A stretch of 64,000 nucleotides of DNA from Nocardia sp. BSTN01 (GCF_015354405.1 NZ_JADKYP010000018.1:1-64000), one strand, 5' to 3'; counted from the stretch's first letter, positions 1 through 8,666 are shown. Made by a program: numbers and translations. Notes: generated by a model not told the origin, from the sequence alone.

Positions 1-53
1 TTTTCGCGCAATATCGCCGAGGTTTGCACGGAAAGTTCAGGGAAGCTCTGCCG

Positions 54-698
54 TCAGCGACGCCAGAACAGGTGGTGCGTCACACCACTCGGACTCGGCA
101 CCCGCTCCAAGTGAAAGCGGTCCGTGAGCTCGTCCGGGCTGGTCCACAATCTTTCGCCGCCGCCGAGGTCGACCGGCGCGACGGCGATGTGCATCTGATC
201 GATGAGATCCGCCTCGAGGAATTCGCGGATGGTGGAGACGCCACCGCCGATACGCACATCCATGCCGTCGGCAGCGTCGAAAGCCTTCTTCAGAGCCTCC
301 TTCGGCGATGCGTCGAGGAAATGAAATGTGGTGTCCCCCAGTGTGATAGAAGGCCGCGGATAGTGGGTGAGAACGAATACCGGCGTACGAAACGGCGGTT
401 CACCACTCCACCACCCCTGCCAGTCGTAGTTCTCCCACGGCCCGCGCTGCGGACCGAACTTGTTGCGCCCCATGATCTCCGCGCCGATGTTGTTGCGATA
501 GTCACGAGTGAAGTAGTCATCGAGACCGTAAGTTCCACCGGGCTCGGTACGGGTGGGCCAGTGCGCCGTGGGGCCACACCACGCGAACAACGCGCTCGGA
601 TCGGCATGCCCGAACGGCCGTTCCAGACTCTGCCCTTCCCCGGCCCCATAGCCGTCACTGGAGAGGTTGAAGTTCTGGACCCGAACCAACTGTGACAT
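54..698 (-). CDS. Dihydrofolate reductase / RibD C-terminal family protein
   Basis: A 214-residue protein of the RibD C-terminal/dihydrofolate-reductase-like fold, a family of NAD(P)H-dependent reductases that in actinobacteria are mostly uncharacterised. The sequence shows the family pattern: an N-terminal strand beginning SQLVRVQNFNLSSDGY, the segment GAEIMGRNKFGP near residue 75, PVFVLTHYPRP, and a glycine-rich nucleotide-binding stretch DVRIGGGVSTIREFLEADLIDQ followed by a HIAVAPVDLGGGERL strand. The open frame extends upstream, but the ATG at 698 is chosen because GGAAAGGG lies just before it and the family similarity starts there. It stands alone, so the substrate cannot be inferred. 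Confidence 0.85.
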   Translation of the reverse strand: MSQLVRVQNFNLSSDGYGAGEGQSLERPFGHADPSALFAWCGPTAHWPTRTEPGGTYGLDDYFTRDYRNNIGAEIMGRNKFGPQRGPWENYDWQGWWSGEPPFRTPVFVLTHYPRPSITLGDTTFHFLDASPKEALKKAFDAADGMDVRIGGGVSTIREFLEADLIDQMHIAVAPVDLGGGERLWTSPDELTDRFHLERVPSPSGVTHHLFWRR

Positions 699-889
699 CG
701 AAACCCTTTCCGATTGCAATGCGCAACCAGTCGAAGGTACCGATACTGCTCTCGTTTTGCAATCAGTTGCGAAGCCCTTTCCCCGCGCAAATCCCGGATG
801 TGCGCCGACCAGCTCGCCGAGATCCAGATCGAGGCGCACGCGCTGCGCCGCCCTCTGATCGGTGGTCGTGGTCGTCGATCACGGCGCCC

Positions 890-1201
890 TCAGATGGCGC
901 CCTCCTGCACCGGATAGTCGATGACGACCACACCGCCGGTGGCGTAGTTGACGACGTCGGCGGCCGCCCGCCGGCCGTACTGTGACGCCCGCATCGCGGC
1001 CAGGGCGGCGGCGTCGGCGAAGTCGGCTTCGAAGACCGCGAAATACGGCGCTTCTCCGTTGGTCGCCGCCACGTCGAAGCTGTAGCGCCACCCGAGCAGG
1101 CCGGGCCACTTCGTGACCAGCGGAAGGTGGTTGTTCACGTAGTAGTCGCGGAAGTGGCCGGGGTCGGCGGGCTTGGGATACAGGACTACCAACTTATGCA
1201 T
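890..1201 (-). CDS. EthD family protein
   Basis: A 103-residue dimeric alpha/beta barrel (ferredoxin-like) protein of the EthD family. It has the typical N-terminus HKLVVLYPKPADPGHFRDYY followed by NNHLPLVTKWPGL and an internal YFAVFEADFADAAALAAM segment. EthD proteins accompany cytochrome P450 or other oxidative catabolic genes, but no such partner is adjacent here. The start ATG is preceded by GGAGG. It is divergent from the LysR gene at 1354 with a gap of about 150 bp, so LysR control of this gene is a reasonable inference. Enzymatic role is unknown. Confidence 0.85.
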   Translation of the reverse strand: MHKLVVLYPKPADPGHFRDYYVNNHLPLVTKWPGLLGWRYSFDVAATNGEAPYFAVFEADFADAAALAAMRASQYGRRAAADVVNYATGGVVVIDYPVQEGAI

Positions 1202-1353
1202 GACTGCCTCCGGTCGGTGTGAGTGCGGTGTCCCGTACCGCGGTCGGTTGCATCGGCATGTGCGCAGGTTAGGGCTTGATGTGTGGTCGAGGGAAAGACC
1301 GGGACGCGATAGACTCAGAACGGATCGTTATCAATCGGCAGGGAGGGCACGGG

Positions 1354-2253
1354 GTGCCGGATACGGTGAGCCTGCGGTACTTCCTGGTGCTGGCGCAGGA
1401 GTTGAACTTCACCCGCGCGGCCGCACGGATCGGGATCGCGCAGCCCGCACTCAGTGCCCGGATGCGCCGATTGGAGGCGGAACTCGGTACGAGCCTGCTG
1501 GTTCGCACCACGCGTAGCGTCGTATTGACCACGGCCGGTGCGGCTTTGGCGGAGTCCGCGCCGCCCGCGCTGGCGGCACTGGACCGGGCATGGGATACCG
1601 CCCGGAATGCGGGGGCCGGGGAACTGGGCACGCTGCGCATCGGATACAGCCTCAGCACGGGGGCCGAGACGGCACCGGCCCTGGTGGACAGGCTCATTCG
1701 CAGCAGCCCGGGACTCGAGGTGGGTGCGGTCCCGATGGCGACACCGGAGATCTCCCCCGCGGTCGCCGACGGCCGCATCGATGCGGGGATCACCCGCGGG
1801 GAACAGCCGGGTCGTGGCGTGCGCCGGTTCCTGCTGCGGCGTGAGCGCGTCGGGGTGCAATTGGCGCAGCATCATCCGCTGGCCGAACACCCGGAGATCG
1901 AGATCGCCGACGCGGCCGCGTATCCGCTGCGACTCCCCGACCGTACGGCCAACCCGGTGGTCCACGATCAGCTGTTCGCACTGTTCCACGACACCCGGCC
2001 GAGACCCCGATTCCACACGCCCGCAGTCTCTTTCGACATGTCTCAGCGCGACCTACGCGACGGGCTCACCCTCGCCCCGGCAGGTGAAGTCGCGGTCACG
2101 ACACAACCGGCCGGTCTCACGTGGCGACCGCTGCGGGGCGCACCCAGCTTGACCATCCACCTGGTCCTCCCGCGCGTACAGTCACCACTACACCGCCGCA
2201 TCCGTACCGTCGCCAAAACCCTTGCGCACGAGCTGCATTGGCTGCCGGACTGA
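1354..2253 (+). CDS. LysR family transcriptional regulator
   Basis: A 299-residue LysR-type regulator. The N-terminal winged helix-turn-helix is clear (SLRYFLVLAQELNFTRAAAR, then IAQPALSARMRRLEAELGTSLLVRTTR), followed by the periplasmic-binding-like effector domain from about residue 65. The frame is open to 1276, but the GTG at 1354 is preferred because GGGAGG precedes it and the HTH should begin within about ten residues of the start. It is divergent from the EthD-family gene, the usual arrangement for a LysR regulator and its target. No canonical T-N11-A operator could be assigned with confidence in 1202-1353. Confidence 0.9.
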   Translation: MPDTVSLRYFLVLAQELNFTRAAARIGIAQPALSARMRRLEAELGTSLLVRTTRSVVLTTAGAALAESAPPALAALDRAWDTARNAGAGELGTLRIGYSLSTGAETAPALVDRLIRSSPGLEVGAVPMATPEISPAVADGRIDAGITRGEQPGRGVRRFLLRRERVGVQLAQHHPLAEHPEIEIADAAAYPLRLPDRTANPVVHDQLFALFHDTRPRPRFHTPAVSFDMSQRDLRDGLTLAPAGEVAVTTQPAGLTWRPLRGAPSLTIHLVLPRVQSPLHRRIRTVAKTLAHELHWLPD

Positions 2254-2503
2254 GCAGGCCTTTCCCGGAAAGTGACGAAAGGCTTGTCGGATGCCGGACG
2301 AGCGATAGGAGGACTCGCCCGCGCACGGCTCACGCTGCGCGTAGGGGCTGGGGCACCACACCGCCCGCCGCGAAACAACAACTGTCATCACATGATTCGG
2401 AGGGTCGCGGGGTGGGCGGTCCGCCCCGGTGACGCCCGCCCCGCGACTGGCGATGGGACAGCCCGACCAACCCGACCGAACCGTCCCGTGTAACGCACAA
2501 CGC
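2254..2503. other. Non-coding stretch between lysR and doxX terminator
   Basis: No convincing gene was seen. Reading frames crossing this stretch lack a ribosome binding site, and their third positions do not show the bias of the neighbouring genes. The converging genes lysR and doxX both end toward it. Confidence 0.5.
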
Positions 2504-2534
2504 GGCTACCGGCGGCTGGATGCCGCCGGTAGCC
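2504..2534 (-). terminator. Hairpin terminator of the DoxX gene
   Basis: Perfect 13-bp inverted repeat GGCTACCGGCGGC / GCCGCCGGTAGCC with a 5-nt loop, 16 bp past the stop codon of the minus-strand DoxX gene. There is no U-tract, as is usual for actinobacterial terminators. It could also stop transcripts from the converging lysR gene. Confidence 0.75.
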
Positions 2535-2550
2535 GGGCGTTATGCGCGGG

Positions 2551-2979
2551 TCATCGCTTGATCAGCGCGCCCAAGGCGGTGATCGAGGCCCGGCGTTCGT
2601 AGGCGATCCAGGCGAAGATCGCCGTGAGCGCCAGCGGGAAGGGGGCCAATTCCGGGGTGTCGGCCAGGAAGGCGTTGAAGCCGGCGGCGAGGAAGGTGAC
2701 GATCGCCAGCCCGATCGCGGCGGCCGCGGTCAGGCGCGGCACCATGAGTCCGATCCCGCCCGCGACCTCGGCGAGACCGATGAAGACCAGCAGCGCCAAC
2801 GGGATCGAGAAGGCGGTGGCGTTGTTTTCCATCAGGGTCTGCGGGATGACGAGCTTCGGGCCGCCGGAGGCGATGACGAAGAACAGACCGAGCACGATCT
2901 GCAGGGTCCACAGGACGCGGTTACGGATCTTGCCGGGGCGGACGGCGGCGGTGGTCTGGGTGGCGGCGATGGCGGTCAT
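2551..2979 (-). CDS. DoxX family membrane protein
   Basis: A 142-residue integral membrane protein of the DoxX family with about four hydrophobic helices (WTLQIVLGLFFVIASGGPKL, IPLALLVFIGLAEVAGGIGL, AAAIGLAIVTFLAAGFNAFL, FPLALTAIFAWIAYE). Members have been linked to thiosulfate or quinone-related redox membrane complexes, but most are uncharacterised. The ATG is preceded by GGAAGG. It is monocistronic and ends just before a strong hairpin. Confidence 0.85.
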   Translation of the reverse strand: MTAIAATQTTAAVRPGKIRNRVLWTLQIVLGLFFVIASGGPKLVIPQTLMENNATAFSIPLALLVFIGLAEVAGGIGLMVPRLTAAAAIGLAIVTFLAAGFNAFLADTPELAPFPLALTAIFAWIAYERRASITALGALIKR

Positions 2980-3126
2980 TTCTTGTTCCTTCCGGGTCGG
3001 TCGCGCCGGGTTGGTGGCGCGTTCACCAGCAAGGACGGAGGCGGTCCGGAAAACTCATCGCCGCCGTCGAAAGAACTTTCACCGCGCTGACCGAACCGGC
3101 CAGATAGCCGCGCCAGCGAAACGACA

Positions 3127-3156
3127 GAGCCCCCGCCCGACATCGAACGGGGGCTC
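3127..3156 (-). terminator. Hairpin terminator downstream of ychF
   Basis: Perfect 9-bp stem GAGCCCCCG / CGGGGGCTC with a 12-nt loop, about 60 bp beyond the minus-strand stop codon of ychF. Confidence 0.65.
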
Positions 3157-3216
3157 AGCAGAGTCGCTACCGGCAGCGATACCCGCGCAGCCTACTTCCT
3201 CGCAGACGCTAATCCG

Positions 3217-4296
3217 CTACACGTTGAAGCGGAACTCGACTACGTCCCCGTCGTGCATGACGTAGTCCTTGCCTTCCATCCGCACCTTGCCCGCGGACTT
3301 GGCGGCGGCCATGGAGCCGGCTTCGACCAGGTCGTCGTAGGCCACGATTTCGGCCTTGATGAAGCCGCGTTCGAAGTCGGTGTGGATGACGCCGGCTGCC
3401 TTGGGGGCGGTGTCGCCCTGGTGGATGGTCCACGCGCGGGCCTCTTTCGGGCCGGCGGTGAGGTAGGTCTGGAGGCCGAGGGTGTGGAAGCCGGCGCGGG
3501 CCAGGGCGTGGAGGCCGGGCTCGGTTTGGCCGATGGATTCCAGTAGTTCGAGGGCGGATTCGGCGTCCAGTTCGAGGAGTTCGGCTTCCACCTTGGCGTC
3601 GAGGAAGACCGCATCGGCCGGGGCGACAGCGGCTTTCAGTTCGGCGACGCGGGCCTCGTCGGTCAGGACCGACTCGTCGGCGTTGAAGACGTAGAGGAAC
3701 GGCTTGGTGGTGAGCAGCGACAGTTCGCGCAGGAGGTCGGCGTCGACTTTGTCGCGGACGGCGTAGAGGGTCTTGCCCTCGTTGAGGAATTCCTGGGCCT
3801 GCTTGGCGGCGTCGGCTACCGGCTTGCGGTCCTTCTTGACCTTGGCTTCCTTGTCGAGGCGGACGACCGCCTTCTCGAGGGTCTGCAGGTCGGCGAGGAT
3901 GAGCTCGGTTTCGATGACCTCGATATCGCTGAGGGGGTCGACCTTGCCGTCGACGTGGACCACGTCGTCGTCGGCGAAGACGCGGACCACCTGGCAGATG
4001 GCGTCGGCTTCGCGAATGTTGGCGAGGAATTTGTTGCCCAGGCCGGCGCCCTCGGAGGCGCCCTTGACGATGCCGGCGATGTCGACGAAGGACACCGTCG
4101 CGGGGACGATGCGCTCGGAACCGAAGATCTCGGCGAGCTTGTCCAGCCTCGGGTCGGGCAGCGGCACCACGCCGACGTTCGGCTCGATGGTGGCGAAGGG
4201 GTAGTTCGCCGCGAGCACGTCGTTGCGGGTCAGCGCGTTGAACAGCGTCGACTTTCCGACGTTGGGCAGGCCGACGATACCGAGGGTGAGACTCAC
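3217..4296 (-). CDS. ychF: Ribosome-binding ATPase YchF
   Basis: A 359-residue Obg-family P-loop protein matching the normal YchF length. It has the G1/Walker A motif GLPNVGKST at residues 9-17, the [12 protein letters not shown] switch region, [19 protein letters not shown] (G3), and the non-canonical NxxE box (FNADE) that gives YchF its preference for ATP over GTP. The C-terminal TGS domain includes [21 protein letters not shown] and ends DVVEFRFNV. YchF is a cytoplasmic ribosome-associated protein linked to stress and redox responses. In the compared M. tuberculosis segment, as I recall it, ychF lies next to the DUF6542 gene. Here about 16 kb of other genes separates it from rmuC. Confidence 0.97.
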   Translation of the reverse strand: MSLTLGIVGLPNVGKSTLFNALTRNDVLAANYPFATIEPNVGVVPLPDPRLDKLAEIFGSERIVPATVSFVDIAGIVKGASEGAGLGNKFLANIREADAICQVVRVFADDDVVHVDGKVDPLSDIEVIETELILADLQTLEKAVVRLDKEAKVKKDRKPVADAAKQAQEFLNEGKTLYAVRDKVDADLLRELSLLTTKPFLYVFNADESVLTDEARVAELKAAVAPADAVFLDAKVEAELLELDAESALELLESIGQTEPGLHALARAGFHTLGLQTYLTAGPKEARAWTIHQGDTAPKAAGVIHTDFERGFIKAEIVAYDDLVEAGSMAAAKSAGKVRMEGKDYVMHDGDVVEFRFNV

Positions 4297-4468
4297 GAGT
4301 GCAAGAGTCTACGCGGCGCGCGTTCGGCGACCGAATCTGCCCAGGTCGCGACCAGTGCATGGAGTACCCCGGCCAGCGGACCCGAGCGCTCACGGACGGC
4401 GAAGCCGCGGCCACCACGCCCGCGTCGTCCATATCCGGACGTTCCGGCACCGGCACGCGGCCGACCGC

Positions 4469-4666
4469 TTAGAAGGTGGCGGGCAGCGCCAGCGCGCTCT
4501 CGATCGCAGCATCCAGAAACGCGAGAGTGTCACGGCGACGTGCGAGCGGATTGCGGTAGGAGCGGAACCCCTCGGCACCGTCGGTGCGGAGGCCCTCGAC
4601 CACAGCAAGGTATCGGCCTGCTCCGGACGGCAAACCGCCTCCGCGACCCGGCGCACAAACATACAC
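4469..4666 (-). pseudogene. Possible C-terminal gene remnant
   Basis: The 438-bp stretch between ychF and the next gene holds one minus-strand frame of 65 codons. Its last 45 codons (VVEGLRTDGAEGFRSYRNPL through to ALALPATF) have the G/C third-position pattern of real genes, while the preceding codons do not. No ribosome binding site precedes the ATG and no full-length gene can be assembled upstream. I read it as the tail of a decayed gene. A short functional protein is possible but less likely. The family is not recognised. Confidence 0.3.
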
Positions 4667-4735
4667 TGCCGCAAAGGATTAGACGTTCCACACCGCCGCC
4701 CGAACACCGGGACGACACCCGGCTAAGGTCGATCC

Positions 4736-5173
4736 ATGGCGCAGATCCCTCGACTTCCCGGATTGGGCTTGGCCGATGCCGATTGGCTGGTGAACGCGGC
4801 CCTGACGGTCGCCTCCGAACACCGATTTCCGCCGCTGGCGGTGGCGGTGACCGATGTGAGCGGCGCGGTGATCGCGCTGCGACGGGCGGACGGCGGGATG
4901 CCGATGACGAGTCGCCTCGCGGTGGCCAAGGCGCGCACCGCACTCCTGACGCTGCATCCCTCGGGACAACTCCCGCTGCCGGGTGCGATCGTCGACAGCA
5001 TCCAGCATCTCTACGACGGCGATTACATTCCGTTCGCGGGTGGGGTGCTCGTCACTGAGAACGGTGTGATTCTCGGGGCAGCCGGGGCCTCGGGGGCTCA
5101 CGCGACACAGGACGAAGAGGCCGTGCAGGTCGCCGTGCAGCGGTGGCACGAAAACCGCTCGCACGCAGCCTGA
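4736..5173 (+). CDS. GlcG/HbpS family (DUF336) heme-binding-like protein
   Basis: A 145-residue protein of the GlcG/HbpS fold. It shows FPPLAVAVTDVSGAVIALRRADG, MTSRLAVAKARTAL and the closing FAGGVLVTENGVILGAAGASG segment with the Gly-Ala-Ala-Gly turn typical of the family. Streptomyces HbpS is a redox- and heme-sensing octamer, and other members are cobalamin-adenosyltransferase-like or simply uncharacterised. No signal peptide is seen, so it is probably cytoplasmic. The ATG follows TAAGGTCG. A second family member lies just downstream on the opposite strand, beside a MarR regulator. Confidence 0.8.
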   Translation: MAQIPRLPGLGLADADWLVNAALTVASEHRFPPLAVAVTDVSGAVIALRRADGGMPMTSRLAVAKARTALLTLHPSGQLPLPGAIVDSIQHLYDGDYIPFAGGVLVTENGVILGAAGASGAHATQDEEAVQVAVQRWHENRSHAA

Positions 5174-5248
5174 TCGAGAAATATGACCATGCCCTCATAG
5201 CCGAGGAAGCATGGAGATCGGACCACCAGACCGAAAGGCGGCGTTCGG

Positions 5249-5665
5249 CTACACCGGATCGGGAGTCGGTGTACCCAACCCGAACTCGGCGCATTCGTCG
5301 TCCTGTTCGGGCCGCCCGCCACTGACCGCGACCGCGCCGAGTACGACACCGTCGCGACGAATCAGCCGCGAGCCCGCACCCACCACGATCGGTGTCGGCG
5401 CCAGCTGATCGATGCGATCGAAGAGGGCGGGCCAAGCCTTCTGGAGCTGCTGCAGTTCACCGCCGTCGCGATGGAACAGGGCGACGCCGGACGCCTTCGC
5501 GGGCGCGATGCGGGCCGAGAGCGGTGGCGCACCGTCCATCCGATCCAGCACCCGCACGTGCCCACCCTCGTCCACGACGGCCACGGTCACGCGCGCACCC
5601 AATTCCGCAGCGCGAGAGCGCATCCGAGCACTGATGGCATGCGCTTCATCCAGCGTGAGCGACAT
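5249..5665 (-). CDS. GlcG/HbpS family (DUF336) protein, MarR-linked
   Basis: A 138-residue second GlcG/HbpS-type protein: LTLDEAHAISARMRSRAAEL, VTVAVVDEGGHVRVLDRMDG, APAKASGVALF and the C-terminal RRDGVVLGAVAVSGG turn. The frame is open to 5728, but the ATG at 5665 is chosen because GGAGGTGGAG stands immediately upstream. It is divergent from the MarR gene at 5767, and the two are separated by two palindromes sharing the half-site CGTTGG/CCAACG, so this gene is very probably repressed by that MarR protein. The ligand (heme, flavin or a small redox-active compound) is not known. Confidence 0.82.
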   Translation of the reverse strand: MSLTLDEAHAISARMRSRAAELGARVTVAVVDEGGHVRVLDRMDGAPPLSARIAPAKASGVALFHRDGGELQQLQKAWPALFDRIDQLAPTPIVVGAGSRLIRRDGVVLGAVAVSGGRPEQDDECAEFGLGTPTPDPV

Positions 5666-5684
5666 CTTCTCCACCTCCGATATT

Positions 5685-5701
5685 CGTTGGCCAAACCAAC
5701 G
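5685..5701. promoter_or_regulatory. Probable MarR operator, proximal site
   Basis: Inverted repeat CGTTGG-5 nt-CCAACG located 20-36 bp upstream of the start codon of the GlcG/HbpS gene at 5665. It has the same half-sites and spacing as the perfect palindrome at 5727-5749, and the centres are 45 bp apart. Confidence 0.65.
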
Positions 5702-5726
5702 GTTTATCCAAGCGACGCTACCCCAC

Positions 5727-5749
5727 ATTCGTTGGACCGTCCAACGAAT
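5727..5749. promoter_or_regulatory. Probable MarR operator, perfect palindrome
   Basis: A perfect 23-bp palindrome, ATTCGTTGGAC and its exact complement arm GTCCAACGAAT around one central C. It ends 17 bp before the marR start codon. Position and symmetry fit autoregulation and control of the divergent gene. Confidence 0.75.
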
Positions 5750-5766
5750 CCTCTAGACTGCAACGC

Positions 5767-6207
5767 ATGGACGACACGCCCGCACGCCTGCGCGGCAAAC
5801 CGAGCTGGCTGGTCAGCAAGACCGCGGCACTCGCCCAGCGGCACATCGGAGAAGCGATGTCGGCGGTCGGCGCCCGCGGCTACCACTTCGCGATTCTGGC
5901 CGCGCTCGACGAGTTCGGGCCCGCGAGCCAGGTGGCGATCGGGCAGCGGTGCCGCATCGACCGCAGCGATATGCACGCCATGCTGACCGAACTCGAGGCG
6001 CAGAAATACGTTGGGCGGAAACCGGATCCGGACGACCGCCGCCGCAACCTGATCACCCTCACCGCAGCCGGTAAACGACGACTGCATGAACTGGACGCCG
6101 CATTGACCGCCGCCCAGGACGAGATATTCGGCGGACTGACAACGCCAGAGCGCGACCGGTTGGTCAGGCTGCTGACCCGCGTGCTGGACCGGCACGGGAA
6201 CGACTAG
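5767..6207 (+). CDS. MarR family transcriptional regulator
   Basis: A 146-residue MarR-type winged-helix regulator with a full-length domain. It shows KTAALAQRHIGEAMSAVG, the recognition region SQVAIGQRCRIDRSDMHAMLTELEAQKYV, the wing KPDPDDRRRNLITLTAAGKRRL, and a C-terminal dimerisation helix. MarR proteins bind palindromic operators as dimers and release DNA on binding small phenolic or oxidised ligands. Two matching palindromes lie in the intergenic space toward the divergent GlcG/HbpS gene, so both genes are probably under its control. Confidence 0.93.
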   Translation: MDDTPARLRGKPSWLVSKTAALAQRHIGEAMSAVGARGYHFAILAALDEFGPASQVAIGQRCRIDRSDMHAMLTELEAQKYVGRKPDPDDRRRNLITLTAAGKRRLHELDAALTAAQDEIFGGLTTPERDRLVRLLTRVLDRHGND

Positions 6208-6273
6208 CAGAACCGGCCGAGTACGCCAGGCGACCACGAGTGGCCCCTACCCTCTGCGAGTTACGATTGCGGC

Positions 6274-6924
6274 ATGGTCCTGCCCGGAATCGACCGCCCC
6301 GACCTCCCCGAATACATGACGTGGGAGGAACTGGAACGGCTTCCGGCGGACGTGGCGGACCAGATCGAACTGTGGGAAGGGCGGGTCGTGTGGTTGCGCC
6401 GCGGCCCACGCGAGCATCAGCGCTTCACCCGCCGGCTGACGAACGAATTCGAGCGCTGTGTGCGCGAGGACATGAGCCTGCGCCCGGAACGATGCTGGGA
6501 GGCGGAAGCCGAAACGAATGTCTTCCTCGGCAGCGCGGGCAAGAACGACTTCCTCACTCCGGATTTCCTCGTACACCGATGCTTGCCGCCCTATGCCGAT
6601 GTCCGCGCTGCGGACACGGTTCTGGTCGGAGAGGTGCGGTCACCGTCGAACAGCCAGACCGATATGGAAGCGAAGAAAGCCCGGTACGCGAGCGCCGGAA
6701 TTCCTTGGTATTGGGAAGTGACGCTACAACGCGACGTGAGTTCGATCGATGTTGTTCGCGCCTATGGGCTCGAAGTCGGTCACGCGCGGCTGCCGGACGG
6801 TGTGACGCCGTTACGACCGGCCAATTATCTGCTGGTCGGCGAATGGACACACGACGACGAGGCTGGAATTGCCTTCGGATACCCCTTCAATATCACGATG
6901 CCCTGGTCTGCCATCGCCTTCTGA
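6274..6924 (+). CDS. Uma2 family (DUF820) endonuclease-like protein
   Basis: A 216-residue member of the Uma2/DUF820 family, which has a PD-(D/E)XK nuclease-like fold. It starts with MTWEELERLPADVADQIELWEG and has the core LTPDFLVHRC, VLVGEVRSPSNSQTDMEAKK and YASAGIPWYWEV. The Asp of TPDF, the Glu of VGEV and the Lys of the MEAKKARY helix are the likely active-site residues. Such genes are numerous in actinobacteria and cyanobacteria, usually without known targets. It is monocistronic, 67 bp after marR. Confidence 0.88.
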   Translation: MVLPGIDRPDLPEYMTWEELERLPADVADQIELWEGRVVWLRRGPREHQRFTRRLTNEFERCVREDMSLRPERCWEAEAETNVFLGSAGKNDFLTPDFLVHRCLPPYADVRAADTVLVGEVRSPSNSQTDMEAKKARYASAGIPWYWEVTLQRDVSSIDVVRAYGLEVGHARLPDGVTPLRPANYLLVGEWTHDDEAGIAFGYPFNITMPWSAIAF

Positions 6925-6996
6925 GAGCCCGAACGGGGCGTGCCGGCCATCGCGTGTCGGCACGAAACCCGTTCTCGCGGAGGGTGACCAGCAGAC

Positions 6997-7611
6997 TCAG
7001 GCGCGCGGGTTGCGGCCGAGGTAGCGCAGCAGTGTGTCGACGGCGGTATCGCCGGGCTCGGCATCCAGCACCGGCGCGTAGGCACCCCACTGGCGCAGCG
7101 GTTCGATCAGATCCGTTGCGGCAGTGAGGAGATGGGTGGCCAGGATGTCGGTGAGCGGGGAGGGCCGGCCGGTGGCGATCGCGATATCCCAGGCGTGGAC
7201 GGCGGCGTCGAGGGCGGCCATGACGGCGGCGACGGGGGTCGGGAGGGCCCCGTGCGGGAGCGGGGTGGGGACGGTTTCGGCGTCGTCGGTGACGGTGGTC
7301 CAGGCGGTGGCGGTCTGGTCGAGGGCCGCAGAGATCAACTGCACGCCGGTGCCGTCCAGCGAGCCGGAGGGGGCGAACGGGTCGTAGGCGGGGCCGGTAC
7401 CCACCCCGAGGGCCGCGGCGAAGGCGAGCTGATCACCGGCGGCATGCTGGACGACCTGGGTGACGGTCCACTGCGAGCACGGGGTGGGCAGGTCCCACTC
7501 GGCGGCGCCGATTCCCGCGACCGCGTCGGCGAGGGCACGGTAGGAGTCGGCGACGACGTCACGCCAGACGGGGGCGAGAGCGGCGGCGGGGGCAACAGAG
7601 GTGGCGTTCAT
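6997..7611 (-). CDS. TIGR03086-like / mycothiol-type DinB superfamily protein
   Basis: A 204-residue four-helix-bundle protein of the maleylpyruvate-isomerase N-terminal/DinB superfamily. Family features are PTPCSQWTVTQVVQHAAGDQL near residue 40, where the His contributes to the metal site, the mid-protein VMAALDAAVHAWDIAIATGRP with a second His, and YAPVLDAEPGDTAVDTLLRYLGRNP at the C-terminus. Many relatives are mycothiol-dependent S-transferases or isomerases, and mycothiol is the thiol of this lineage. The substrate here is unknown. It is divergent from a WYL-type regulator. Confidence 0.87.
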   Translation of the reverse strand: MNATSVAPAAALAPVWRDVVADSYRALADAVAGIGAAEWDLPTPCSQWTVTQVVQHAAGDQLAFAAALGVGTGPAYDPFAPSGSLDGTGVQLISAALDQTATAWTTVTDDAETVPTPLPHGALPTPVAAVMAALDAAVHAWDIAIATGRPSPLTDILATHLLTAATDLIEPLRQWGAYAPVLDAEPGDTAVDTLLRYLGRNPRA

Positions 7612-7662
7612 CGGAGGGCCTTTCGTTCTTCGTTTTCGGCGTTGAACTCAGACTATGCGGCA

Positions 7663-7685
7663 ATTAGGCTTGATTCCTTCCTAAT
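7663..7685. promoter_or_regulatory. Possible operator between DinB-like gene and WYL regulator
   Basis: Inverted repeat ATTAGG / CCTAAT with an 11-nt spacer in the 101-bp divergent intergenic region, inside an AT-richer patch. The short arms make this tentative. Confidence 0.35.
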
Positions 7686-7712
7686 AATCCGTCGCCCGGA
7701 AAAGGCAGTGAT

Positions 7713-8666
7713 GTGACCTCCACCACAACTCGCGTGCTGCGCCTGCTGTCGCTGTTGCAGGACCGCACATATACCGGTCGAGAGCTGGCGCAACGCCTCG
7801 ATGTCAGCGACCGGACTCTGCGTCAGGACATCGCACGACTGCGGGAACTGGGCTATCCGGTCCATGCCGAGCGCGGCGCGGTCGGCGGTTATCGGATCGG
7901 CCAGGGCAAGACGATGCCGCCGCTGCTGCTCGACGACGACGAGGCGGTCGCGGTGGCGGTGGCGATCGGCCTCGCGGAGGACGGATCCACCGGGATCGCG
8001 GACATCGACGAGAATGTGGCGCGGGCGCTCGCCAAGTTGGAGCGGATCCTGCCGGTTCGGTTGCAGCGCAAGGTGACAGCGTTGCGCACGGCCACCGAGA
8101 TCGGTCCCGCGACGACCGGCTCACGCGAACCCGACGCGCCCGTGCCGGCGCAAACCCTCGCCACCATCGCGTCGGCGATTCGCGGTACCCGGGTCCTGAA
8201 CGTCGACGGCGGACGCCTCGAGCCGTATCGGCTGATCAATTGGCAACGCCGGTGGTATCTCGTCGCTTACGACCTCGAAAACCATTGCTGGCGCGCCCTT
8301 CCCGTGGCCGCCATCGACGACGTCGCGACCGGTTCCCACCACTTCGCAGCCCGCGCCCTGCCCGATGACGATCTGGTGGCGTTCGTGCTGCGGGAAATCG
8401 CCACGGCCGGTTGGCGAGTCCACGCCCGGGTCACGGTCCTGGCGCCGGCCGACACCGTGATCGCGCGCATCAACCCGGCCGTCGGCGTGGTGGAACCCGT
8501 CGACGCGCAGTCGTGTGTGCTGTACACCGGTGCGGACACTTTGGAGACGATCGCGATCTACCTCAGCATGTTGATGATGGACTTCCGCGTCGACGAGCCG
8601 CCCGAACTCGTGGACCACATCCGGACACTGGGCCGTCGTTATTCATCGGCTGTCCCGACCGAATAG
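7713..8666 (+). CDS. HTH / WYL-domain transcriptional regulator
   Basis: A 317-residue regulator. The N-terminal HTH_11-type domain reads LRLLSLLQDRTYTGRELAQR, then LDVSDRTLRQDIARLRELGYPVHAERGAVGGYRI. A WYL domain follows from about residue 150 (INWQRRWYLVAYDLENHCWRALPVAAID) and a WCX-type C-terminal segment completes it. WYL domains sense nucleic acid or nucleotide ligands in related proteins such as PafBC. The divergent DinB-like gene is the likely target. Start is GTG at 7713, and an overlapping out-of-frame ATG lies at 7711. Confidence 0.9.
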   Translation: MTSTTTRVLRLLSLLQDRTYTGRELAQRLDVSDRTLRQDIARLRELGYPVHAERGAVGGYRIGQGKTMPPLLLDDDEAVAVAVAIGLAEDGSTGIADIDENVARALAKLERILPVRLQRKVTALRTATEIGPATTGSREPDAPVPAQTLATIASAIRGTRVLNVDGGRLEPYRLINWQRRWYLVAYDLENHCWRALPVAAIDDVATGSHHFAARALPDDDLVAFVLREIATAGWRVHARVTVLAPADTVIARINPAVGVVEPVDAQSCVLYTGADTLETIAIYLSMLMMDFRVDEPPELVDHIRTLGRRYSSAVPTE

